64,000 bases of DNA from Primula veris (lineage: Eukaryota > Streptophyta > Magnoliopsida > Ericales > Primulaceae): contig OY821741.1 of the NCBI GenBank assembly GCA_963682055.1, positions 25,552,711 to 25,616,710 of the forward strand, read 5' to 3'. The notes beneath the pieces are model-generated. The model did no database searches and had not been told where the DNA came from. It saw nothing but the letters and a program-made list of their open reading frames with translations. Positions 21,234 to 32,346 of this stretch are shown here, in pieces; the stretch's first letter is position 1, and every line of letters begins with the position of its first letter. A program made the position numbers and the translations under genes.

Positions 21234-24200
21234 TTAAGTTCCCGAGTGCTTTGTTCGGTCACCCCCACAGTTCGGTTTTCCCGTTGAACCCGACGCTGGA
21301 GAATCCAGTTCGGGTTGGGTTGCCTCTGAGGAGGTTTCCAGTTTAATGGGCTTCAACCCCATTCCCCTCGATGAAACTTCAACTCCTACCTGAGTCAAGC
21401 CTTTTGTAAATGGATCCGCTATATTGTCTTTAGATCTCACAAAATCTAAGGACACCACACCGTTAGCTAACAATTCTCTTACGGATTTATGTCTCCGACG
21501 AATATGTCGGGACTTTCCATTATACATATGATCCTGCGCCCGTCCAATAGCCGACTGACTATCGCAGTGCATGCTTATTGCTGGGACAGGTTTCGGCCAC
21601 ATTGGAATTCCTTCCAGAAAGCTTCTCAGCCAATCAGCCTCTTCTGTTGCTAGATCCAACGCTATGAACTCAGATTCCATAGTTGATCTAGCTATGCACG
21701 TCTGCTTGGATGATCTCCATGAGACAGCTGCTCCTCCCATCACGAACACATATCCGCTAGTGGATCGTGTACTGTTGGAATCCGAGATCCAGTTTGCATC
21801 AGAATACCCTTCCAGTACAGCTGGATATCTGGTATAATGCAACCCTCGGTCTGCTGTGTATCTCATGTATCTGAGAAGTCTCATGATGGCCTTCCAGTGT
21901 TCCTCATTGGGATTACTGGTGTACCTACTCAGTCTACTCACTGAGTTGGCTATGTCTGGTCTAGTACAGTTCATGACGTACATCAGACTGCCTATTATTC
22001 GAGAATATTCCAATTGTCTCACACTCTCCCCAAAGTTCTTTTTCAGGGTGGTTGAGATCTCTATCGGAGTTCTGGATGTAGCTCTACTATCTTTATCAAA
22101 TTTGTCAAGCATCTGTCTGACATAGTGAGTTTGAGATAGCGCATATCCGTCTGATGTCTTGGTAATTTTCATACCAAGTATAACATCAGCGACACCCAAG
22201 TCTTTCATCTCGAATTTTTGTGACAACATTTTCTTAGTGGAGTTGATGTTATCAATACTCCCTATTATAATCATGTCATCTACGTAGAGGCAGACTACCA
22301 CGTAGTCCTTTTCATTTCCTTTTACGTAGACGCATTTGTCACATTCGTTTATCCGAAAACCGTTTGATAGCATCACTCTATCAAATTTTTCGTGCCATTG
22401 TTTAGGTGCTTGTTTAAGTCCATACAAGGACTTCACAAGTTTACACACCTTGTGAGCTTTACCTGGAACCACAAACCCTTCCGGTTGTTCCATGTAAATT
22501 TCCTCTTCCAACTCACCATTCAAGAACGCCGTTTTAACATCCATTTGATGTATTTCCAGATCGAACAGTGCTGCGAGAGCAATGACTATCCGGATTGACG
22601 TCTTCCTGGAGACAGGAGCATAGGTGTCGAAATAGTCGACACCTTCGGTTTGTCTAAAACCTTTCACTACAAGCCTAGCCTTGTATTTCTCGATTGTTCC
22701 ATCGAGCTTTCTCTTCCTCTTGAAGATCCACTTGTGTCCTAGTGGCTTACACCCGGGTGGTAGATCCACTAGTTCCCAAGTGTGATTTTGTAATATCGAT
22801 TCAACCTCATTGTTGATCGCTTCCTCCCAATATTGGGCTTCCGGGGATGACATTGCTTGTTTGAATGTCGCCGGTTCGCCTTCTATCATGAAGGTTACAA
22901 AATCTGGACCGAAAGTCGTTTCCTTTCTAGCCCTTTTACTACGTCGAGGCTCTTCTTCTTCTTCCTCCAACGGTTCACTTGCCCCCACATTTTCCTCACT
23001 GTTTGACTCCTCAGTCTCTACAGTTACGGAAGACTTGCGGGGAAAGATCTCCTCGAAGAAAGAAGCTTCTCGAGCTTCGATGATAGTATCTGCATGCACA
23101 TCGGGATTATCCGACTTGTGCACGAGAAAACGATAAGCACTACTGTTTTGTGCATATCCTATGAACACACAGTCTACCGTCTTTGGCCCTATTCTCGTTC
23201 TTTTAGGAAGCGAGACAAGGACCTTCGCGAGACAACCCCAAACCCTTAAGAATTTATAGCTCGGCCTATGGCCTTTCCATAGTTCATAAGGTGGTTTATC
23301 ACGTTTCTTATGTGGTAGCTTGTTCAATACATAGTTGGCGGAAAGCAGCGCTTCCCCCCACATGTTCTGGGGTAACCCAGAACTTATTAACATAGCATTC
23401 ATCATTTCCTTGAGCGTCCTATTCTTACGCTCGGCAACCCCATTCTGCTCCGGAGAGTATGGGGCTGTCGTTTGATGTATAATGCCATTTTCTGCGCATA
23501 TCTGCGCAAACGGTGCTTCGTATTCACCGCCTCTATCACTCCTCAATATTTTAATCTTTTTATTGGGTTGATTCTCTACTTCGGTCTTATAAAGAGCGAA
23601 TTTCTCTACCGCTTCGTCTTTACTTCTCATTAAGTAGACATAGCAGTATCTAGTACAATCATCTATAAACGTGATGAAATACTTTTTCCCTCCTCGCGTT
23701 TGTATAAACTTTAAGTCGCATACATCCGTGTGTATTAGACCGAGAGGTTCAGTACTTCGTTCAATATGTTGATACGAAGACTTGGTTAATTTTGCTTCAA
23801 CACAAACCTCACATTTATGTTGTTTATCAAATACAAAATTAGGTAGTAGATTCAGTGATATTAATTTCTTCATAGAATTAGCATTCACATGACCTAATCT
23901 ACCATGCCATAAATTAAATGAATCGCAAGAATAAGCAAACGAAGTTTTATTGGCCACTTGGGCAACATTCACGATTACATTATTCTTGGTACTGGCCTCA
24001 GCCTTAGTACCCTCAATAGCTAACTCGGCTTTAGGAGCCGGAGTACCAACATTTAATTTAAACATGCCGTTGGTCATATAGCCACGGCCTACATACATTC
24101 CGTTTAAAGTGATTACAATTTTTGCAGATTCAAATACAAGTTTAAATCCTTTGTTCACCATCACGGACCCGGAAACCAGATTCTTGCGAATTTCTGGCAC

Positions 24201-25625
24201 ATGGAGCACGCCATTCAGTGTGAGCTCCTTTCCCGATGTCATCTTCAGCAGCACGGTTCCTTTTCCTTCCACCCTGGAAGTAGCCGAGTTCCCCATGAAG
24301 CAGCTCTCATTGTCCACGGCCGTATAGGTCTTGAACATCCATTTGCTGGCACAGATGTGACTAGTGGCGCCTGTGTCCAGCCACCATTCCTTTGGGTTGC
24401 TCCCCACCAGGTTCACTTCCGAGACCACAGCACTCAGGTGCATATAGTCCTGTCCAGCATCATCTCCTCCCTCAGCCACATTAGCTTGAGCAGGTGCCCT
24501 CTTCCTCCCTTTCCCTTGGAACTTCCTCTTTGGGGGGGGTTTGGGCTTGTCGGTGCGCATCTTACAATCCGCGGCACGATGGCCCGGTTTGTTGCACACA
24601 AAGCAGTCTCCCATGAATTTCTTCTTGAGAGAGGCACCGACTCCGCTGTCAAAGCGTTTCCGCTTAGACACAGCGTCCTCAACCACATGGGCCTTGGCAA
24701 CCGCGTTGCCTGCTCCGCCACCGCCTTTCCTTCCGGATCGGCGGTTGCTTTGCTCAACATTGAGCCTCTCAATGAGTCCCTCCAAGGTCATAGCCTTTCG
24801 CTTGTGTTTCAGGTAGTTTTGAAACTCTTTCCAAGAAGGTGGCAGTTTCTCAATCATTAATGCCACTTGGAAAGGTTCGTTGATAACTAGCCCTTCAACC
24901 TCAAGCCTATGGTATATGAGTTGGAGTTCCTCAACCTGCTCGATAACACTCTTCCCATCAGTCATCATGTACTCGTGAAAGTCCGTGACGACAAATTTCT
25001 TTGCGCCAGCGTTATTCACTTTGTACTTTCGTTCGAGAGACTCCCAAAGCTCCTTTGAAGAAGCCTTGGGCTCGAATACACTGAAGAGAGTGTCATCCAG
25101 AGCACACAGGATGTAGTTCCGGCATAGGTAGTCGCCGTGTTTCCACGCTTCCACCGCCGAAACCGTCTGCACGTCCTCATCGTCCTCGCTTAGGACGGGT
25201 GCAGACTCCTTAAGAAACCGGGTCAGATTAAGGGCAGTTAAATAAAACAGCATCTTTTGCTGCCAACGTTTGAAGTTGTTGCCCCTAAACTTTTCCGGTC
25301 TCTCCAGTTGAGAGGTTGGCAACATTGGCATCGCCGGTGTTGCCGGAGCCTTGCCCTTTGCCCTGGCTGCAGCCACAAGCGCTGCCTTGGCCGCAGCCTT
25401 AGCAGCAGCCTGTGCTGCGGCCGCAGCCGCAGCCATAGCATCAGCCTCTGCCGCAGCAGCGTCGGCCGCAGCCTTTGCCGCAGCAGCTTCGGCCTCAGCC
25501 TGAGCCTGAGCCCCCCCACTCGCAGCGCTCGCATTGTTATGGCTACTGCCAATCACAAGTGCGCCCTGCACGTTTTCCGAAGAAACGGTGGGTATTTGAT
25601 CCTCATTAGTCATCTGAAATGACAA
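21234..25625 (-). CDS. Ty1/copia gag-pol polyprotein, intact (1463 aa)
   Basis: One uninterrupted ORF. In order: an alanine-rich N-terminal tract (residues about 39-97, with interspersed Gln, Glu, Asp and Lys, likely helical); gag UBN2-type region (about 112-295); CCHC zinc knuckle [14 protein letters not shown] (341-354); protease [10 protein letters not shown] (DTG at 417-419); GAG-pre-integrase HHCC (H574, H579, C605, C608); integrase core with D634, D697 and E732; reverse transcriptase with [10 protein letters not shown] (YVDD 1114-1117); RNase H (GYSDANW, then [10 protein letters not shown]) to about residue 1410. Integrase before RT is the copia order. The length is normal for a fused plant copia polyprotein. 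The start at 25625 is the first ATG after the leader; a second Met at residue 5 is also possible. No frameshift separates gag from pol. Every catalytic residue I can check is present, so it may be functional. The clade is not assigned. Confidence 0.96.
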   Translation of the reverse strand: MSFQMTNEDQIPTVSSENVQGALVIGSSHNNASAASGGAQAQAEAEAAAAKAAADAAAAEADAMAAAAAAAQAAAKAAAKAALVAAARAKGKAPATPAMPMLPTSQLERPEKFRGNNFKRWQQKMLFYLTALNLTRFLKESAPVLSEDDEDVQTVSAVEAWKHGDYLCRNYILCALDDTLFSVFEPKASSKELWESLERKYKVNNAGAKKFVVTDFHEYMMTDGKSVIEQVEELQLIYHRLEVEGLVINEPFQVALMIEKLPPSWKEFQNYLKHKRKAMTLEGLIERLNVEQSNRRSGRKGGGGAGNAVAKAHVVEDAVSKRKRFDSGVGASLKKKFMGDCFVCNKPGHRAADCKMRTDKPKPPPKRKFQGKGRKRAPAQANVAEGGDDAGQDYMHLSAVVSEVNLVGSNPKEWWLDTGATSHICASKWMFKTYTAVDNESCFMGNSATSRVEGKGTVLLKMTSGKELTLNGVLHVPEIRKNLVSGSVMVNKGFKLVFESAKIVITLNGMYVGRGYMTNGMFKLNVGTPAPKAELAIEGTKAEASTKNNVIVNVAQVANKTSFAYSCDSFNLWHGRLGHVNANSMKKLISLNLLPNFVFDKQHKCEVCVEAKLTKSSYQHIERSTEPLGLIHTDVCDLKFIQTRGGKKYFITFIDDCTRYCYVYLMRSKDEAVEKFALYKTEVENQPNKKIKILRSDRGGEYEAPFAQICAENGIIHQTTAPYSPEQNGVAERKNRTLKEMMNAMLISSGLPQNMWGEALLSANYVLNKLPHKKRDKPPYELWKGHRPSYKFLRVWGCLAKVLVSLPKRTRIGPKTVDCVFIGYAQNSSAYRFLVHKSDNPDVHADTIIEAREASFFEEIFPRKSSVTVETEESNSEENVGASEPLEEEEEEPRRSKRARKETTFGPDFVTFMIEGEPATFKQAMSSPEAQYWEEAINNEVESILQNHTWELVDLPPGCKPLGHKWIFKRKRKLDGTIEKYKARLVVKGFRQTEGVDYFDTYAPVSRKTSIRIVIALAALFDLEIHQMDVKTAFLNGELEEEIYMEQPEGFVVPGKAHKVCKLVKSLYGLKQAPKQWHEKFDRVMLSNGFRINECDKCVYVKGNEKDYVVVCLYVDDMIIIGSIDNINSTKKMLSQKFEMKDLGVADVILGMKITKTSDGYALSQTHYVRQMLDKFDKDSRATSRTPIEISTTLKKNFGESVRQLEYSRIIGSLMYVMNCTRPDIANSVSRLSRYTSNPNEEHWKAIMRLLRYMRYTADRGLHYTRYPAVLEGYSDANWISDSNSTRSTSGYVFVMGGAAVSWRSSKQTCIARSTMESEFIALDLATEEADWLRSFLEGIPMWPKPVPAISMHCDSQSAIGRAQDHMYNGKSRHIRRRHKSVRELLANGVVSLDFVRSKDNIADPFTKGLTQVGVEVSSRGMGLKPIKLETSSEATQPELDSPASGSTGKPNCGGDRTKHSGT

Positions 25626-25964
25626 TATAAAACCGTTTAGTTTCTCGCAAGAAAACTAAATTCTTTATCGCAAATACTAATTATAACTTAATTAGATTGC
25701 TTCAAAAGAATAAAAACCAAAGAAAGAGATTCTAGCGTGAAAATCAAATCACTTTTGATTTCACTAAGAATTCTTTATAGTATTCTAGAATAAAAAGATT
25801 AAAACCAATTCGGATTTATTCTATGTGCAAATTTCAATTTCTAGTAAACTAGCAATGATTTTGCGAGAATAAAAACCGAGACGTCAACAACAATAAAATA
25901 AAAAAAAGAAAAGTCCTTTCTTATTTCGAAAATAGAAAAACCAAAAAATGATATTGTTTAAGAT
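25626..25964 (-). other. 5' leader of the young copia, no canonical primer site
   Basis: AT-rich, about 340 bp between the 5' LTR and the start codon. Immediately after the LTR the minus strand reads ATCTTAAACAATATC, which does not match the initiator-Met 3' end used by the other elements of this window. A half-tRNA or another tRNA might be the primer. Confidence 0.6.
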
Positions 25965-26896
25965 TGTTGGTTTTGGTACTATTTCGAATACGATAAAGAA
26001 AAGGACAATAATATAAAAGACAGGAACGCAATGGAAATAACACTTTATTTCTCACAATTGGAATATGAATTACAATTCCTGACTCGTACAGAATAAAATT
26101 AAACTGCTGGACTGGTTTCAACAAATAAAAACTGCCGGACTGTTTTGTAAATAAAACAAACTGCCGGACTGTTTTAACAAGAAAAAGAAACTGCCGGACT
26201 GTTTTAAACAAACTGCCGGACTGTTTTAAAAAATAAAAAAACTGCCGGACTGGTTTTAAACAAACTGCCGGACTGGTTTTAACAAATAAAAAACTGCCCG
26301 GACTGTTATTAAATAAACTGCCCGGACTGTTATGTAAATACTGGAAATTAAATTACAGGAAAGTAAATTACAGAATAGGAAAGACTGAAATGTAAATTAC
26401 AGAAACTAAAGGTACTGGAAAGTAAATACAAAAAGGAAACAGTACTGAAATTAAATGGACAGAATAATAAAGGACTGAAAAGTAAATAACAGAAATTAAA
26501 AGAAGAGGCAACTGCTGAGCAGTTTCCCTTAAACAATATTTCCCGAACCACCTTTAAAGGTTTCTGGTTTCGGGACTTTGTTCCCAAGGTACAACTTCTA
26601 TCTCAGAGTGGCTCGTATGGAAACCGGCACCGAACCACAGGTCGAGCTGTTGGTGGTGCGGTTCTCTCTCACTAAGTGTATGCTTATGCTGTGAGTTGTG
26701 TGTATGAAGGTGTACTGAAATGAGAGGGGGATGGCTGCCTTTTATAGGCTCTACTGAAACCGCAACCATAAATGTTGGTCTTTAATTCTGGGAGTTACAC
26801 CCCCAGAATCCGCTCAATCAATTCTGAAACCGCAGCATTTACTCTCATTCATTGCTGACGTTTCTCTTGCTGGAAACTCTAGGGACTCCTTTTGTA

Positions 26897-26903
26897 TTTT
26901 ATA
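26897..26903 (-). promoter_or_regulatory. TATA-like box in the 5' LTR
   Basis: TATAAAA on the minus strand within TTTGTATAAAATACAAAAG. It lies about 50 bp downstream, in transcript sense, of the hexamer array at 26954-27095. The matching site in the other LTR is 20105-20111. Confidence 0.55.
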
Positions 26904-26953
26904 CAAAACTCCCTATTCGGGTTTGGACCCAAGACCCAAGACCCGAGACATTC

Positions 26954-27095
26954 CCCAAATCCCAAATCCCAAATCCCAAATCCCAAATCCCAAATCCCAA
27001 GCCCAAGCCCAAGCCCAAGCCCACGCCCACGCCCGTGCCCGTGCCCGTGCCCGTGCCCGATCCCGATCCCGAGACCCGAGACCCGAGACCCGAGA
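26954..27095 (-). repeat. Ordered hexamer/heptamer array (5' LTR copy)
   Basis: Same block order as at 20162-20361 but with copy numbers 6, 4, 2, 4, 2 and 4 for CCCAAAT, CCCAAG, CCCACG, CCCGTG, CCCGAT and CCCGAGA. The net difference is 58 bp, which accounts for the whole LTR length difference. Confidence 0.95.
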
Positions 27096-27495
27096 CACGA
27101 GACACGAGCGAGCGCGCGTGTGTGGTACACACTAATACTCTTAGGTGTATGTGGACATGTTAGTTTAATAACTACATGGGTTGGTATGGTATATATATTG
27201 TAAGATTAACTCTTAATCTTCCAATATGGGATTATACTAAATGGTTTTTCTCATTAACCATTTCGTTTTTCCAGATTTGAGCTTCCGAGGTACCAACTTT
27301 GAAGCCACTTTGTATTCACACCCATTCTCCGAATAGGTCATGTGATATACCGTTACGAAGCTCGTCACACGGGCTACTCAACCACGTTGATTACGGTATA
27401 AACAACTCAGCGCTGTTACACGAAATAATGACTCGAAGTTGGTCCAGTGACCATTCGAAAACACCCATGTTTTCACATGTTTTTCCAACAGTTTT

Positions 27496-27756
27496 CACCT
27501 TTCCCTATGAATTTGACCATAAATATGTAAATACACCACAATACCATATTTGAAAAACTTGGGATCACGAAGTCACACAGTCTACAAATGTTATTATGCT
27601 CTTGCTATTTAACGTGTGCATTCATTCGTTGAACCATACATGAAATTCATCATTTGTTTACAAGTTAATTTGTATCATGACGTGCATATAAATATTACTC
27701 TTAGTTCGCACTAAACCACCGTCTATAACCTTCCAATTAAAACATACTAAACCTCA
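27496..27756. repeat. ATL downstream flank, copy 1 right part (partner 61208-61372)
   Basis: Continues the duplicated flank after the copia. Shared wording includes TATGTAAATACACCACAATACCATA and CTTCCAATTNAAACATACTAAACC. No gene. Confidence 0.75.
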
Positions 27757-27910
27757 TTATGGGAACTGGTTACATACTAAACCTTCTTGTGTCTGTGGTG
27801 TAATGCTCAAAACGGTTTCTCTTGTTGTCGTTGGTGATTTTGGTAAGCAATTTACAATGTTTTGGAAAGTCTCAATGAGAGAGTTTCTATACGTGGGACC
27901 GTGGTTAGAC
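27757..27910 (-). pseudogene. ATL-type RING-H2 E3 ligase pseudogene A, C-terminal part
   Basis: On the minus strand this encodes the end of an ATL protein: a degraded last RING position (GPTYRNSL where CPxCR is expected), followed by ETFQNIVNCLPKSP, TTTRETVLSITP and QEGLVCNQFP, then TAA at 27757-27759. ATL proteins are membrane-anchored RING-H2 ubiquitin ligases. The upstream half of the gene is at 44470-44920; the 16.6-kb copia at 27911-44469 separates them. Joining the flanks with one copy of the 5-bp duplication gives KCNHG followed directly by PTYRNSL, so the gene had already lost the HVRCIDxW part of the RING before the copia arrived. Confidence 0.82.
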
Positions 27911-28880
27911 TGTTAGAATATTATATTAAAATACATGATTTATTGTTTATTTTAATATTTATTTATTAACAATGAATAATTTATTTGAGAATAGTTTTGA
28001 AAAATGTTGTACATATTATTTATATGTACATGTGTCTTTATTTTGTATAGTAAATGATTTAGTGTGTAGTGTGTAGTGTGTAGTGTGTAGTGTGTAGTTT
28101 ACAGCTTACACACGAAAGATCAAATCACTGTTTCTTACAGAATATATTTTATCGTTCACAACTTTAGATAAACTGGACAACCGGTATAGTTGTAGTACAG
28201 AGTTTTAGTAGTTCTGTCTTGACTACATAGAACGGTTGAGTTCTGACTATTTGGGCTAGTATACTTAGAGTATATTGAGAATGACAAATTGGTATTATTT
28301 TATGATACTTACCGAAATAAAAAATTATACCTAAGAAATTATAATGGTTACTTATACTCTTAATCCCTATATTATTTTCGATACACATATTTATAATGTA
28401 TACTGCTTTGATTTACAATGGGTGAGATTTGTTGTGGTCAACAAACTCGTACGTTGGGCAGTAACATTATTTATATGGTGTTGTCTATAATCGACGGAAT
28501 TCATGCCCTTTAATAAGAATTGATGATATCCACTCGAGAAGTTTATAAGTTTTGTTTGTGTCAAATCTTTCAAGTGAATTTTATATGCGACACAACAAAT
28601 AAGTTAAGTGGAAAGGTCGAGAAAATAATATGCCGAGTAAAATAATTATAATTAATTTATATACTTTATGGATATCTGTAATCTTAACGTGAGGAAAAAA
28701 TTAACTATTTAATAATGTGCTCTCAAATATTATTTGAGAAGAAACTATAGTGCAATTATATTTTCTAGTGATCTATCTCTGTCCGTGAGTTATTTTTGTA
28801 TCGCTTTTATAAAATTCATATACAATATAATCAGAATCTAATGCCAGTTTTCCAAAGCAAAATCAAACGTGTTTCTAACA
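27911..28880 (+). repeat. 5' LTR of the old copia (970 bp, promoter part deleted)
   Basis: Aligns with 43202-44469 but lacks about 300 bp present there between roughly 44035 and 44355. The missing part includes the TATA-like CTATATATACTG. It also carries a local expansion of AGTGTGT (about five copies near 28062-28097) where the other LTR has one. Confidence 0.82.
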
Positions 28881-28882
28881 AT

Positions 28883-28893
28883 TGGTATCAGAG
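28883..28893 (+). other. Primer-binding site of the old copia
   Basis: TGGTATCAGAG two bases after the LTR end; initiator tRNA-Met type. Confidence 0.8.
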
Positions 28894-31156
28894 ACATGAT
28901 TATACTGTTTATGGATTTAGTTTTTAATCTCTAGATGATTGATTAGATATTTAATGTGTTTTAAATTATTAATCTTAGGTTAAAGTAATTTATTTATTGT
29001 AACAAATTTGATTCTGTATAACGTAATTTATTTTTGGCCATGTATATATTTACATATTAGATAATAGCTTATTGATTGTATAGTAAACATGTGTAGTCGT
29101 ACTCAGTGGTTGTTTTATTTACAATTATATGTTTTGTTACATATGTATGTATTGATAAACTCCATGGTCGTTGTTACGGAAAATCATATGCAGGATATGT
29201 GTTATGATAGACTTAGTTGTTTAGCATTGATATACATCCTGATATATAGATATGCATATGAGTTTTTTCAGTTTCAGTAGGACTGTGTAATTGTCTAATT
29301 GAGGATTTGTTTTAATTGTATATGTATGTAATTTGAAATTGGGTTTTTGTATTGAAATCATTAATTATAGTCTTCGATGGTATATTTACCGTAGTGGAGA
29401 AGCGGCTTGAGCTCACCGCAACGATTCCTGAGTTGGGCTCCGACCAGATCAGCAATGGATATTTAGCGGTGGGGAACTCGAAAGTGAGGGGCAGCGTTGT
29501 AGCCTTGTGGCGGTGGCGGGTTAAGGTTATAAAACCCTAGTTGCTTTTTTAAGATGAGGACCTTCTATTGTAAATTTGATAGAGATAAGGACCATCCTTG
29601 TTATTTCTTATCAGTTTACTATTATACAGTTGGGTCCCTTACGACTTAAAATATTTCTATTTGACCCCACGTGTTTCCAAAGTCGCAGTTTAATCATAAT
29701 AGTTTCAAGAAATTACATGTTGACCCAGATAGTTTCAGATTTGGATATATTTAGTATAGCAGTTATACTTAATCCGAAAATCTGAATGTAATTTATTAAT
29801 AATTATTTAGATTTAATTAATTCTTGTAATTGATTAATAATAGTTAAGATTTAATTAATTAGAAACTATTTTGATGTAATTGATAATTTAGTTTATCGAT
29901 TTATAATAGTTTGAATTTGATTAACTGGATTATTTAATATTGTTTAGACTTAATTAGTTTATTTGATAATAAATAAATAACAATTAGATTTAAATAATGG
30001 TTAATTGAATTGACTGAAAGCAAATTATAAGTGATGTATTTAATTTTTATGCGTTGGCTATAGTGCCTTTCTCCCTATCAGATGATATTAATTACGGATC
30101 ACTAACTATAATTTATAACCCTAAAATTTATAAATAACTAAGTGGGAGAGTGATTTTATTTCGTATAAATGTCACGGTCTCTATCGTTACTTTATAAATG
30201 AACTAATTATTTTACGCGTTGGCTATAGTGCATTCCTCCCCATCGGATGGAATAATTACCGAAGTTCAAGTATAAAGTCTAATATTTTTGTTAGTATCTA
30301 ACCATCTCTTCATCTGAGTGATTATATACGGGAACAAATAGTTTATAATAGGTGATGGTATTCACTTATATATAAATATTATTATTCCTCACCATATGAG
30401 ACTATGTTAATATTTTTAGGACCGAAGTTAATCCAAGATATTAATTTTTACTTTGACATTTGTCTAGATAGTAAAATTAATAGGCTAAACTAGCATATCA
30501 GATGTTAAACAATAGACGTCCTCCCATCGAGGCATATTATTTACGGTAATTAAAGCAGGTGGTGAATTAAAGTTTTAAATATTGAATTAGGGTCCATATT
30601 TATTATTAATTCATAGCTATTTTATTTGCTCATTTAATTTTATATTTGTAATAGTTTTCTCCTGATAATAAATATCGTTTGTGCCACTACTTAGTTATAC
30701 TTAAAAGTAAAGTTGTTGATTTAAATTATTATGACTGTAAAAGTAAATACTAGTATATTTTTATTTGACTGCTAATAAGCAAACTTTTGTGTTTTTTGAG
30801 GTATGTCCATCGGCTCTGAATGAGTGAGTAACTAATTAGTTGACCAAGGCTTATTAAAGATGGACTGAATATAATTTGATTAGATGTAGCAGTTTTACAT
30901 ATTGTCATTCATGTCAAATGTATTGTGAGATCAGCATCAACGTATGTTATGTTCTATGACATCACAATGAATCTAAAACCTATGTTTGAGACTCGAGATT
31001 GTGATGGTAGAAAGAATAACATATGAACCTCTTAAACACAATAATGACGATGAGACACAGTTTAAGTATCATGTTCTTGAACTAGACATTCTCGAAGGTG
31101 AAATCAATGGCGAAAGCCAAGTTGATAATTAAGGCACCAAAAGGTCTCATGAAAAG
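28894..31156 (+). other. Degenerate 5' internal region of the old copia
   Basis: No gag ORF survives. A more GC-rich patch at about 29395-29545 ends in TATAAAACCCTAG and stands out from AT-rich surroundings. Two imperfect copies of a block containing GCGTTGGCTATAGTGC, then CTCCCNATC, start near 30050 and 30218. The last part (30960-31150) may be mutated gag. The target duplication AAAAG of the nested element ends it. Confidence 0.5.
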
Positions 31157-32288
31157 TGTTGAACCGTGTTTTGTAAAATCCCATTTTAATGATAAACAAA
31201 GTGAATTAACACTAAATATGTTCATTAAGTGTTTCTAATTATTTTCAAGTGTTGTTGTTTGAAAGGAATTTATCACTTGTCAAAATTCATTTTCGGAAAC
31301 AAAATCAACCAAGTGTAAACACCCATCCGTGAGTCTTACAGAACCCACCTATGGGTCAAGTGGACAGAACAAGAAGAATTTTCTCAGACGCTACCCACTA
31401 GTGGGTATACAGAACCTACCAGTGGGTCAATGTTCTAGAACCAACAAAGATTTCACCCACCAATGGGTCAGAAGACACCCACCGGTGGGTCAACGTGCAG
31501 ATAAAAAAAACAGCTTTTTAGCTTTTTCAAAAAGTGGCTTTAACCATTGGGTAAAGCTCTTAACCACTCCAAACGGTCATGAGAGATCCAATAGACATTT
31601 TTGGTCTACAAAAACCCCCAAATACCTCTCAATCATACACCCAATCTTAATAGTAATTGAATCCAAGATCAAAGCAAGAAAAACTTATACTACATATTTC
31701 TCTCTTGTATTCATATAAATTCTTGAGTGTAATATTATTGTAATCATATAAACACCGAGATATTATTTGTTAGTGAGCGATACTCTCTCAATTCAAATTG
31801 CAGAGTGAATTATAAACTCATTTGTGAGCGAGTGATCGGGTAGAGGCTTTGTAAGCAAGTGTAGCTTAAAAGTTCTAGGTATTTTCATTCGGGATACTCA
31901 TAGAGTGAAGGGGAGCTTAATCGGTCGATTAGCTCGTTTGGTTGTAATCTTGGGAAGAAGATTATAGTGAAATACTCGATAGAGTGAATACCGAGGAGAG
32001 GACTAGGCGGGTTTGTCGAACCTCTATATATTGCGGTGTCAATCTCTTACCTTACTCTTTAATTTCCGCACTTATATTATTACTTAATTGGTTGCTTGCG
32101 TAGGTTAAGTTAGCATAGTATTTGACGTTGTTTTTGTTTAAGTTTATAATCTATCTTTTGGGTTGATATTTGCTCTAATATTTTATTCCGCGAAAATCGT
32201 ACATAAAGTTTATTCACCCTCCCCCCCCCCCCCCCCCCCCCCCCTCCTCCTCCTCCTCCTCTAAGGTTTAGCCACTTACAGGCCAACA
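31157..32288 (+). repeat. 5' LTR of the SIRE-type element (1132 bp)
   Basis: Starts TGTTGAACCG and ends GGCCAACA. It has six ACCCACC-x2-TGGGT-like palindromes between 31320 and 31492 and a C-run followed by CTC repeats (about 32220-32262). The C-run is shorter and the CTC repeats are absent in the 3' LTR. Confidence 0.92.
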
Positions 32289-32290
32289 AT

Positions 32291-32303
32291 TGGTATCAGA
32301 GCC
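32291..32303 (+). other. Primer-binding site of the SIRE-type element
   Basis: TGGTATCAGAGCC, an exact initiator tRNA-Met type site, two bases after the LTR. Confidence 0.85.
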
Positions 32304-32346
32304 TAGCTCTGTTTGAATTTAGTGATTTTGAGTTTAAAGATCCACT

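Larger units (their letters stand above)
25965..27490 (-). repeat. 5' LTR of the young copia (1526 bp)
   Basis: Identical by eye to 19173-20756 apart from one base and the shorter hexamer array. On the minus strand it starts TGTTGGAAAAAC at 27490 and ends at 25965. Confidence 0.93.
19168..27495 (-). mobile_element. Young, apparently complete Ty1/copia element
   Basis: Target duplication GTTTT (19168-19172 and 27491-27495). LTRs at 19173-20756 and 25965-27490, one uninterrupted gag-pol ORF of 1463 codons on the minus strand, and a polypurine tract. Outside one repeat array I found a single base difference between the LTRs (CATTCGGAAAC against CATTCGAAAAC), so the insertion is very recent. The duplicate locus at 61.2 kb shows the site without the element. 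All catalytic motifs are present. No ordinary TGG-starting primer site is next to the 5' LTR. Confidence 0.95.

Noticed and set aside
24201..24860. 219-codon plus-strand ORF and other plus-strand ORFs over 21.5-25.6 kb
   Set aside because: They are antisense to the intact copia gag-pol and show no domain; shadows of that ORF.
28164..28573. Minus-strand ORFs of 60-74 codons
   Set aside because: They lie inside the 5' LTR of the old copia and are broken in the partner LTR.
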